From positions 1 to 64,000 of the forward strand of contig CAMXAU010000012.1 in the NCBI GenBank assembly GCA_947179325.1: DNA of 64,000 nucleotides, written 5' to 3'. Origin of the DNA: an uncultured Bacteroidales bacterium (GTDB lineage: Bacteria > Bacteroidota > Bacteroidia > Bacteroidales > UBA932). The position numbers were made by a program, and so were the translations under genes. Numbering within the stretch: the stretch's first letter is position 1; each line of letters starts with the position of its first letter. Below are positions 1-7,388 of the stretch, one piece after another. The notes under the pieces were generated by a model that was given only the letters and a program-made list of their open reading frames with translations, was not told the DNA's origin and searched no databases.

Positions 1-709
1 TTTCTGGCATGTCACTGGAGTTGATTTTCCTGATGGCGTCGTCTACTGCAAGCATGAGGGTGCTCTTGCTTACCATGTTGCCATGTGCCCCGTCCGCCAT
101 ATGCCTGATCGGGCTTACGGTGAATATTACTTTCTTCTTTCTGCATCCACATATCCCGGCTATTGCATCGAGCATGCTGCCGGCTGTCTGCCTGTCAAGC
201 ATTTCCCGTGAAAATTCCTTGGCATCCCGTTTCAGGCAGTTCGCGACAATCCTGCCATTGTCAGGCTTTATTGTCCCGTCTTTCTGTATATATCCGGTAT
301 GCCGGAAAAACCATGCAGTACCGAGAGTTATGATGATCTTGTCGCACTCCATCAAGAACCTGGAGGCCTTCTCGAGTTCTGAATTGGCGTTCTCCAGGAA
401 CTCTTTTCCTGTCTTCCTTGAGAATGAGGTGTGGTGGCTGAATGAGCAGATGAGATCAGAGCCGCTGCCCATCTGTACACATTCTTTCTCCATGAATGGA
501 GTCCCTGTAATCAGCCTCTGCATGGCATTCACAATCGATGCCGGATTGTAGAGTGTCCCGAACGGGTTTACGCAGACATCGAATCCATAGCTTTTCAATG
601 CCTGTCCTATATTGTCCGTAAAGCAGCTCCCGAGGAGCAGGATCTTGTCGCTGTATGAAATGCCGACATTGCATTTCTGGTCTATGACTGGAGTCTGTAG
701 CTTTATCAT
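1..709 (-). CDS. GSCFA-family protein, 3' end cut by window edge
   Basis: About 236 residues are open on the minus strand up to the left edge, so the C-terminus is missing. The motif LLLGSCFTDN at residues 24-33 is the GSCFA signature that names the family (PF08885). It is followed by the usual NPFGTLYNP block and, later, ITLGTAWFF. The family resembles SGNH/GDSL esterases in its early Gly-Ser motif, but its substrate is not established. I chose the ATG at 709 (MIKLQTPV), because a TAACTTTG promoter box lies at 731-738. An in-frame ATG at 787 would place the start upstream of that promoter and add an unconserved-looking leader. It is divergent from the barrel gene at 825. The family assignment is firm; the function is unknown. 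Confidence 0.85.
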   Translation of the reverse strand, partial: MIKLQTPVIDQKCNVGISYSDKILLLGSCFTDNIGQALKSYGFDVCVNPFGTLYNPASIVNAMQRLITGTPFMEKECVQMGSGSDLICSFSHHTSFSRKTGKEFLENANSELEKASRFLMECDKIIITLGTAWFFRHTGYIQKDGTIKPDNGRIVANCLKRDAKEFSREMLDRQTAGSMLDAIAGICGCRKKKVIFTVSPIRHMADGAHGNMVSKSTLMLAVDDAIRKINSSDMPE

Positions 710-730
710 CTCATCAAGGATTGGCCGCGG

Positions 731-738
731 CAAAGTTA
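731..738 (-). promoter_or_regulatory. Bacteroidetes -7 promoter box TAACTTTG
   Basis: TAACTTTG matches TAnnTTTG on the minus strand and ends 21 nt before the chosen GSCFA start at 709. No clean -33 TTTG is visible at the right spacing. It decides the start codon of the GSCFA gene. Confidence 0.5.
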
Positions 739-795
739 ATGAAAATTTCTGCAATCCGCATATGGCAGGAAGACTGGTTTCTGCCATGGAATGAC

Positions 796-803
796 TATCT
801 TTG
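796..803 (+). promoter_or_regulatory. Bacteroidetes -7 promoter box TATCTTTG
   Basis: TATCTTTG matches TAnnTTTG and lies 21 nt before the ATG at 825. A TTG codon at 801 that would extend the gene falls inside this box, so it cannot be the translated start if this promoter is used. Confidence 0.55.
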
Positions 804-824
804 CCAATTGTTTATATTATAGTC

Positions 825-2123
825 ATGAGGCAGCATTCATTTTATTCAGCGGTGTTCTTTCTTCTGGGATTGTACCTGGCCATGTCGCCTGGCATGTATG
901 CCCGGGAAACTGGAGACACTCTTTCCTGTGGACAGGGATACATGCGTAACATGCAGTATGGGGATATTCGCCGTGGAGGGGCGAAGGTGAGCTTTGCGTA
1001 CGACCTTGATTTCGAGATGAATTTTGATAACCGTGAATATGACCGTTCAGACTATGCGCCTTCCGGGACTATCTTCGGCGCAAGGCTGACACCGTCGGCC
1101 GGTGTCGCAGTCCGGCAGCCTGGCGGAATGCTGCACAGGGTGATGGCTGGGATTGACATAATGAAAGATTTCGGGCGTTCACCGGTTTCTCCGGAAATGA
1201 CAAAATCCGGTACGGAGACTCCTGAGACTTCTCCAGGACTCAGCAACTGGAACCTTTTCAATGAGATAACAATTTACTATCAGCTTGCCTGCCGTCTCGG
1301 CAGGACGGATTTCGGGCTTACGGCGGGAGTCTTTCCGAAAAGCTTCTCGAAAGCTGAGTATCCGAGGACATTCTTTTCTGATTCAGTACGTTTCTATGAC
1401 AATAACTATGAGGGGCTTCTGCTGACATTCGGACGTCCCCGGGCCTATTATGAGGTAGGATGCGACTGGATGGGGATGTACGGCACGGACAGGCGCGAGA
1501 GGTTCATGATATTCAGCCACGGGGATGCCGGGCTGCTTCCATGGCTGTCGCTTGGATATTCCGCATACATGTACCATTTTGCGGGGTGTGACAATGTCTG
1601 GGGAGTGGTGGACAATATCCTGGTGAATCCATGGATATGCTTTGACTTTTCATCCATGACTGGCTTCCAGAAGCTTGGCGTGACTGCCGGAGGGCTTTTG
1701 TCGGGCCAGAACGACAGGAGGCAGTCGGGAAGGTATGTTTTCCCTTACGGTGCGGAACTGGTGTTCGACATACGCAGATGGAATGTCGGGATCCAGCACA
1801 GGATGTTCTGTGGCAAGGATATGATGCCTTATTATGCAGCTACGGATGCCGAGGGGTTCAAATATGGGAACAGGCTTTATCTTGGAGACCCGTTCTACAG
1901 GGTTGCACGTGACGGCGGCATCGGGATGTATAACAGGGTGGAAGTGTATTATGAACCGCATATTGCAGACTTTGTGGATCTGAGGGTAAGCGTGACAGGG
2001 CATTTCCATAATGGATATTCCGGATGCCAGCAGCAGGTCGGGCTTGTGTTCAACCTCCAGAGACTGCTTTCCGGTGGATCACGGCATTCTGGATGTCCTG
2101 GACGCAGGTCCTGCTGCAGATGA
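825..2123 (+). CDS. Predicted outer-membrane beta-barrel protein, unknown function
   Basis: 432 residues from the ATG at 825. A hydrophobic signal sequence (about residues 1-26, ending near GMYA) is followed by many alternating amphipathic strands rich in Tyr, Phe and Gly (for example YDLDFEMNFDN, NEITIYYQLAC, VEVYYEPHI, QQVGLVFNL), as expected for a transmembrane barrel. I do not recognise a named family. The last barrel-like strand is followed by an odd tail rich in Ser, Gly, Arg and Cys instead of the usual terminal aromatic residue; this could be a real extension or a late frameshift. A 24-bp gap to the nucleotidase lipoprotein downstream suggests co-transcription. Confidence 0.7.
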   Translation: MRQHSFYSAVFFLLGLYLAMSPGMYARETGDTLSCGQGYMRNMQYGDIRRGGAKVSFAYDLDFEMNFDNREYDRSDYAPSGTIFGARLTPSAGVAVRQPGGMLHRVMAGIDIMKDFGRSPVSPEMTKSGTETPETSPGLSNWNLFNEITIYYQLACRLGRTDFGLTAGVFPKSFSKAEYPRTFFSDSVRFYDNNYEGLLLTFGRPRAYYEVGCDWMGMYGTDRRERFMIFSHGDAGLLPWLSLGYSAYMYHFAGCDNVWGVVDNILVNPWICFDFSSMTGFQKLGVTAGGLLSGQNDRRQSGRYVFPYGAELVFDIRRWNVGIQHRMFCGKDMMPYYAATDAEGFKYGNRLYLGDPFYRVARDGGIGMYNRVEVYYEPHIADFVDLRVSVTGHFHNGYSGCQQQVGLVFNLQRLLSGGSRHSGCPGRRSCCR

Positions 2124-2147
2124 CAGAAACAATATAAAACAATTCAT

Positions 2148-3932
2148 ATGAAACGTAGTCTATTAATCACATTTTTCTCCGCTTTGCTCCTCTGCTGTGC
2201 ATGCGGGCCAAAGGACGGTGAGTACACTATCCACCTGTTCACGACAAATGATGTCCACGGACGCTATTTTGATTCACTTTATGTGGAGGGGGCTCCTGTG
2301 CAAGGCTCTCTTCTTGCCGTCTCGCACTATATGGACAGCCTCAGGACTGAACTCGGCGCTGGGAATGTCGTCCTTGTGGACGCCGGCGACTGCCTGCAGG
2401 GAGACAATGCCGCATATTATTTCAACTATGTCGACACAGTCTCAAGGCATCTGTATGCAAGGATGGCTGAATATATAGGATATGACGCCGTAACAGTCGG
2501 CAACCATGACATCGAGACCGGCCATCCCGTATATGACAGGATGCGCAGAGAGCTTTCTATGCCGTTCCTTGCTGGAAATGCCTTGTGCACTGACGCTGAG
2601 GGCAATGTCATAATGAACGCGGACGGTACCCCGAAGCCGTATTTCCAGGAGTACACAATTGTCAGGAGGCATGGACTGAAAGTGGCAATAATAGGGTTCA
2701 CCAACCCTAACATGAAAAACTGGCTTTCAGAGGACATCTGGCATGGAATGACTTTCGAGTCGCTTATCCCGATGGTCCAGGAGGATGTCAACAGGATTGC
2801 AGCAAAGGAGCATCCTCATGTGGTTATAGTCTCTGTGCATTCCGGGACAGGCCCTGGGGACGGCAGTTCATACGAGAGCCAGGGACTTGACCTTTTCAAG
2901 ACTCTCCGTGGCGTGGATTTCCTTGTATGCTCGCATGACCACCGCCCGTTCATCGCGCAGTCTGACAGCATCTGCCTGATCAATTCCGGAAGCCACTGCC
3001 GTAACCTCGGACATGGTGTCATCAACCTGACAGTAAAGGACGGGAAGAGCGTGGCAAAGAGTGTAGGTGCTGAGCTTATCCCTGTCAACAGGAACCTTGT
3101 TGACGAGGCCATGAGGGCTGAGTTCGCGAAAGACTATGAGGCCGTAAAGGAATTCACCCTCACACCGGTAGGAAACCTGAAGGTCGAACTCCGCACACGT
3201 GATTCATATAGCGGCATGAGTGACTATATGAATCTGATACATACCTTGTCCCTCTGGCAGTCCGGTGCAGACATGTCATTTGCCGCACCTTTGACATTCA
3301 ACGGGACCGTGCATTCCGGAGTGCTGCTCTATAATGACCTGTTTACAATCTATCCTTATGAGAACCAGCTGTTCGCAGTGAAGATGACCGGCAAGGAAAT
3401 CAAGGATTATCTGGAGTTCTCATACGGCACATGGATAAATACCATAGGCGGAGGGAAAGGTGCAGACGGGCATCTGCTGAAAATCGTGGATGCAGATGAT
3501 CCGCGCACCGGCCAGAGCCGCTGGTCGTTCGTGAACCGCTCCTATAATTTCGACTCAGCCGGAGGCCTGAACTATTCCGTAGATGTGACAGCTCCGGAAG
3601 GCAGCCGTGTCAGGATTGATTCGTTTGCAGACGGCAGGGCTTTCTCCGAGGATGGAGAATATACTGTAGCCATGACCTCGTACCGTGCGAATGGAGGTGG
3701 AGGGCTGATGAGGGCTGCCGGAATTGCGGCAGACGAGCTTGACAGCAGGGTGGTGGCAAGGTATCCTGAAATCAGGAATCTGCTGTATGACTATCTCAAT
3801 GAGGTGAAGATAATCGACCCTGAGGTTATCGGTGACAGCAAGGTTGTCGGCTCATGGAATTTTGTTCCGGAGAAGATTGCAGGACCTGCAATGGACAGGG
3901 ATATGCAGCTGCTTTTCCCTCACCGCAGATAA
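2148..3932 (+). CDS. Lipoprotein 5'-nucleotidase / 2',3'-cyclic phosphodiesterase (UshA family)
   Basis: 594 residues. The N-terminus has a signal peptide with a Cys cluster (LCCAC, residues 15-19), suggesting lipidation. The calcineurin-like metallophosphatase domain shows the metal-binding motifs in order: TTNDVHGR (about 32), DAGDCLQGD (about 82), VGNHDIETG (about 118), VSVHSG and CSHDHRP. The C-terminal 5_nucleotid_C domain contains YPYENQLF and the Gly-rich SYRANGGGG. Family members hydrolyse nucleotides, UDP-sugars or cyclic nucleotides in the periplasm or at the surface to release nucleosides and phosphate. It follows the barrel gene at 825 by 24 bp. The exact substrate is not predictable. 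It converges on the gene at 3950 with only 17 bp between them and no clear terminator. Confidence 0.88.
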   Translation: MKRSLLITFFSALLLCCACGPKDGEYTIHLFTTNDVHGRYFDSLYVEGAPVQGSLLAVSHYMDSLRTELGAGNVVLVDAGDCLQGDNAAYYFNYVDTVSRHLYARMAEYIGYDAVTVGNHDIETGHPVYDRMRRELSMPFLAGNALCTDAEGNVIMNADGTPKPYFQEYTIVRRHGLKVAIIGFTNPNMKNWLSEDIWHGMTFESLIPMVQEDVNRIAAKEHPHVVIVSVHSGTGPGDGSSYESQGLDLFKTLRGVDFLVCSHDHRPFIAQSDSICLINSGSHCRNLGHGVINLTVKDGKSVAKSVGAELIPVNRNLVDEAMRAEFAKDYEAVKEFTLTPVGNLKVELRTRDSYSGMSDYMNLIHTLSLWQSGADMSFAAPLTFNGTVHSGVLLYNDLFTIYPYENQLFAVKMTGKEIKDYLEFSYGTWINTIGGGKGADGHLLKIVDADDPRTGQSRWSFVNRSYNFDSAGGLNYSVDVTAPEGSRVRIDSFADGRAFSEDGEYTVAMTSYRANGGGGLMRAAGIAADELDSRVVARYPEIRNLLYDYLNEVKIIDPEVIGDSKVVGSWNFVPEKIAGPAMDRDMQLLFPHRR

Positions 3933-3949
3933 CAAACATCAGGACAGTT

Positions 3950-4942
3950 CTATAGAATAGCTGCCATGGCCCTTAATGCCGTATCGGACAGAAGGGCCAT
4001 GGCTTCTTCTTTTGTATGGCATGAGGCAATGGATGTGTCGAACATCTGCCATCGCAGCCTTGACAGCAGTGACTCCTCTATCCAGTACAGGAAACAGCTC
4101 TGCGGGACAAGATTCTCGATGCGCTTGAGTTTCAGATACATTTCAAGCCCGTCACCCGCATCGTGCCACAGGTCGGCGAAAACATAGTCAAAATCCATTT
4201 CCGGCATCTTGTCCATTGCATAGCTGAAGGCATCGGCCTCTACTATGCGGACTTTATCCTTGTGCGGGAACTGAGGGAGGATGAACTCCTTGAACAGCCC
4301 TATGGCGTCCCTGTCCCGTTCAATCACTGTGATTCTCTCGACGCTGTCCTTTTGTGATGCCATGTATGTGAAGTACCCGAGTCCAAGACCCAATGTCGCA
4401 ACATTGCCGGAAATATTATCCAGAGGCTGCCTCATGGTCTCTATCTCATTCGGCTTTACGGCCATCCATTCCCTCCCGTTCTGCCTGACAGCAGGGAAAT
4501 TGAATCCGATGTCGAAATATCCTGCATGCGGGATTTCCTCAAGGTTCCCGGTAAGGGTGATGTCACGGCATATAAAGGCCTCGAAAGGGGTGTACTGCTC
4601 CATGGCCAGTTCCCATTTCCCTTTTCTGATGCAAGGGATATGTATGTTTGAGTAATACGGGTCCTGCCTGTATGGATCAGGGTCCAGCCTGTGTATGGCC
4701 TTGTCCCAGTATCTCATATAGAAAGACTTCTCTTCGTCTGATGTCCCGTAGTCAAGTCCGCATATCTGTGCCATGAGCATCTTGTAGAATAATTCCTGTC
4801 CCGGTGCATCCATGCAGCCGGACTCTGCAATCATTTCTGCTGTGATTGCCCTCGGGCATACATTGATATAGCCTGACAAGAGCCAGGCTATACGGTTGTT
4901 CTCCATGCGGATTCTGTCCAGTTCCTCCCTGAAGTCCATCAT
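3950..4942 (-). CDS. Spermidine-synthase-like / SAM-fold protein
   Basis: About 330 residues. The C-terminal two-thirds carries a Rossmann-type methyltransferase fold: NVATLGLGLGYFTYMA (glycine motif I), ITVIERDRDAIGLF (acidic loop after strand 2), IVEADAFSYA and FDYVFADLWHD. This order resembles polyamine synthases and related class I SAM enzymes. The N-terminal roughly 130 residues are helical and unrecognised. I chose the ATG at 4942 because it overlaps the stop of the S9 peptidase gene as ATGA, a typical coupled start; an ATG at 4954 in the same frame is also possible. A true spermidine synthase usually has a clear substrate gatekeeper loop, which I cannot confirm, so polyamine, methyl or other group transfer remains open. 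It is translated together with the peptidase. Confidence 0.7.
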   Translation of the reverse strand: MMDFREELDRIRMENNRIAWLLSGYINVCPRAITAEMIAESGCMDAPGQELFYKMLMAQICGLDYGTSDEEKSFYMRYWDKAIHRLDPDPYRQDPYYSNIHIPCIRKGKWELAMEQYTPFEAFICRDITLTGNLEEIPHAGYFDIGFNFPAVRQNGREWMAVKPNEIETMRQPLDNISGNVATLGLGLGYFTYMASQKDSVERITVIERDRDAIGLFKEFILPQFPHKDKVRIVEADAFSYAMDKMPEMDFDYVFADLWHDAGDGLEMYLKLKRIENLVPQSCFLYWIEESLLSRLRWQMFDTSIASCHTKEEAMALLSDTALRAMAAIL

Positions 4943-7281
4943 TCTCTGCACCATTTGTCAAGCCATGCAAAGTATTCCCTGTGCCAGAGGAGGGCATTCT
5001 GCGGCTTAAGGATCCAGTGGTTCTCGTCAGGGAAGATCAGCAGCCTTGACGGCACGCCCATCATCTGGGCTGCGTTGTAGGCCGCCATCCCTTCATCTAC
5101 AGGTACACGGAAATCGATTCCGCCGTGGATTACCAGGAGAGGGGTGTGCCAGTTTGTGACAAGCTTGTGCGGAGAGTTCGCATAATGGCGTACAGACTCA
5201 GGCTTTGTGCTCCATGGCGAACCGCTCTGCAATATCCCGCCGAATGTGACTCCGTCCCCGGAAGGACCTGTCGGGCAGTCCGGAGTCCCTACAGCCTTGT
5301 CGAAGCTGCATTCGTCAGGGATACCTCCGTTGTCCCAGTTCGGGAACCACATCTCTTCCGTTGTCATGTACATGTGCTCTTCGTTGAATATGCCGGCATG
5401 AGCTATGAATGCATCATATGTGTCTCCGTGGACTCCGCACAGGTAATATGCAGAATATCCTCCGTAGCTTGCCCCGCATGCCGCCATCTTGCCGACATAT
5501 GGCTCAGCCTTCAGCGCCTTGGCCGCAGACAGGTAGTCCTGCATGTTGAGGCCGCAGTAGTCACCTGAAATCTGCTCCGTCCATTCCTGGCCGAATGCAG
5601 TTGTCCCGCGTCTGTTCGGAAGTATTACGATATATCCCTGGTCTGCCATGAGGCGGTAGTTCCATCTGTATGACCATCCCTGGCTGAGTGTGCCCTGCGG
5701 GCCTCCAAGAAGAATCTCTATCGCAGGATATTTCCTTGAAGGGTCAAAGTCAGACGGATAGAGCACCCATGTGAGCATGTCCTTGCCGTCGACTGTGCGT
5801 ATCTGGCGGGCTTCAGTGTGAGGCTCTGCAAGCTGGCTGAGGATATGCCCGTTCTCGTCCGTGATCTGCCTGAGCGATGTTGTGCCGCCGTCAGCATTTA
5901 CGGCAACCAGCTCTGCAGGGAAGTTCATGCTGCAATATGATGTCAGCAAAGTCGCTCCGGAAGCGTCCTCCACAATGCCGAACGGTGAACTGAAGTCAAA
6001 CCACAGGCTGTCATCTGATACGCGTCCTATTTTCCAGGTGCCTTCATTGCGTGAAGCCTTGAATATTCCCTGGATACCTTCAGCGAGTGCGTTGAAATAT
6101 ATCTCATCGCAGCCGTTCCATACCGGTCCGGATACATTGTATCTGAAATTCTCCGAGATTTCCTTGATGTCGATTATCCATCTTATCCTCGCGTTTGCAT
6201 TGCCTGGAGCAGATGTGGCAGCCTCAAGTGCTTCAGTGTCAATTCTTGCGGCCATCAGCCTCTGCCTGTCTGCCTCATATCCGTCCCTCTCCATGCTTAT
6301 CCAGCATATTTCAGAGCCGTCAGGCGACCATACCGGATCAGTGTCATATCCGCCTCCCATCGGGATCATTGCAGTTCCTCCTGTAGCTACGTTGTACAGG
6401 TATATCTCATTGTCTGTGGAGAATGCGTATTTCTTGCCTTCAAGTTTCTTGCACGAATATGCTATGAATCTGCCGTCTGGACTCCAGCTAAGCTGTCCGA
6501 TGTCGCCGAAAGGCTCTGACGGGAGTTCGTACAGGCCGTCCTCGTGTGCAAGGATGTCTGTTGAAGATGACGGTGTTATGCTGTTTCTGCGCATTGAGAA
6601 TGCAGAGACATATGTGTGCGGGATCTCAGTAACCCAATGGTCCCAATGCCTGTACATCAGGTCGTCAGTGCAGTATGCGTTTGCCTTGCCGAGATCTGCA
6701 TACATGTCGGAAGGTGTCTTGACATTGCTCTTGACTGTGCTGACAAACATTATCTTGCTCCCGTCAGGCGAGATGCTGAATTCGCTTATCCCGCCCGGGA
6801 TGTCGCTGACCTGTACCGGGCGGCCCAGTGTCCAGCTGTCTCCCTTCCTGCTTATCTTGGCGACATATATCTGCCCGCCTTTCGTGTAGGCTATCCTTCG
6901 CCCGCCGTCAATCCAGCGCGCGTTGCCGATGCTTGTCCCGGAATGCGTAAGCTCGGACGTCTCGCCTCCATCCACACTGCATATGTGGAGATTGCGGCAA
7001 GAGCGGTTCTCTTCTACCGATGTGTAGGAAACTCCATAGAGGATGTACTTTCCGTCAGGTGACAGCTGCGGGTCGGAAAGCCTTCCGAATGCAAGCAGCA
7101 TCTCCGGGGTCATCCTGCCGTTATCTGACTGTATCTCTGACCTGCCGATGTAGGCTGGCTCCTGGTTGCTGGGCTTCTTCATCTCTTTTGTGAATTGTAC
7201 GATACCATATCCCGCAAAGCATGCAATCGCGATGCCTGCTGCGGAGAACACTGCCCTTGTCAGTGACATTTTGCGTTTCAT
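4939..7281 (-). CDS. S9 family prolyl oligopeptidase-like peptidase (DPP/acylaminoacyl type)
   Basis: 780 residues from the ATG at 7281. An N-terminal hydrophobic segment (about 8-27) acts as signal anchor or signal peptide. A WD40-like beta-propeller follows, with repeated SPDG motifs (for example LSPDGKYILYG, WSPDGRFIAYS, WSPDGSEICWI). The C-terminal alpha/beta hydrolase holds the catalytic triad: Ser about 605 in GASYGGY, Asp about 723 in GGIDFRVP and His about 755 in DENHW. Such enzymes trim di- or oligopeptides, often after Pro or Ala, in the periplasm. A TTG codon at 7311 in frame lies inside the promoter box and is not the start. The gene is coupled to the SAM-fold gene downstream. Confidence 0.9.
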   Translation of the reverse strand: MKRKMSLTRAVFSAAGIAIACFAGYGIVQFTKEMKKPSNQEPAYIGRSEIQSDNGRMTPEMLLAFGRLSDPQLSPDGKYILYGVSYTSVEENRSCRNLHICSVDGGETSELTHSGTSIGNARWIDGGRRIAYTKGGQIYVAKISRKGDSWTLGRPVQVSDIPGGISEFSISPDGSKIMFVSTVKSNVKTPSDMYADLGKANAYCTDDLMYRHWDHWVTEIPHTYVSAFSMRRNSITPSSSTDILAHEDGLYELPSEPFGDIGQLSWSPDGRFIAYSCKKLEGKKYAFSTDNEIYLYNVATGGTAMIPMGGGYDTDPVWSPDGSEICWISMERDGYEADRQRLMAARIDTEALEAATSAPGNANARIRWIIDIKEISENFRYNVSGPVWNGCDEIYFNALAEGIQGIFKASRNEGTWKIGRVSDDSLWFDFSSPFGIVEDASGATLLTSYCSMNFPAELVAVNADGGTTSLRQITDENGHILSQLAEPHTEARQIRTVDGKDMLTWVLYPSDFDPSRKYPAIEILLGGPQGTLSQGWSYRWNYRLMADQGYIVILPNRRGTTAFGQEWTEQISGDYCGLNMQDYLSAAKALKAEPYVGKMAACGASYGGYSAYYLCGVHGDTYDAFIAHAGIFNEEHMYMTTEEMWFPNWDNGGIPDECSFDKAVGTPDCPTGPSGDGVTFGGILQSGSPWSTKPESVRHYANSPHKLVTNWHTPLLVIHGGIDFRVPVDEGMAAYNAAQMMGVPSRLLIFPDENHWILKPQNALLWHREYFAWLDKWCRE

Positions 7282-7308
7282 AGTCTCATTCTTGTTAAAA
7301 CGTGCCTG

Positions 7309-7316
7309 CAAAGATA
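7309..7316 (-). promoter_or_regulatory. Bacteroidetes -7 promoter box TATCTTTG
   Basis: TATCTTTG on the minus strand, 27 nt before the ATG at 7281. It sits just after the PUL terminator at 7334-7361, so the S9 gene has its own transcript. Confidence 0.55.
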
Positions 7317-7333
7317 GGAATAATAAATCAAAA

Positions 7334-7361
7334 GGAGGACGGCTTGATGGTGCCGTCCTCC
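7334..7361 (-). terminator. Rho-independent terminator of the PUL operon
   Basis: Perfect 10-bp inverted repeat GGAGGACGGC/GCCGTCCTCC with an 8-nt loop. Read on the minus strand it is followed by TTTTGATTT. It lies 28 bp after the stop of the last PUL gene. Confidence 0.8.
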
Positions 7362-7388
7362 AACAAATTATAAACTGTGGTGCAGGGA

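Noticed and set aside
801..824. TTG start for the barrel gene at 825
   Set aside because: Falls within the TATCTTTG promoter box; would be at or before the transcription start.
5861..6889. Long plus-strand open frame of 342 codons opposite the S9 peptidase gene
   Set aside because: It is antisense to a strongly conserved enzyme; no recognisable protein and no promoter or start signal.
7282..7311. TTG start for the S9 peptidase
   Set aside because: Lies inside the -7 box; the ATG at 7281 gives a proper signal sequence.
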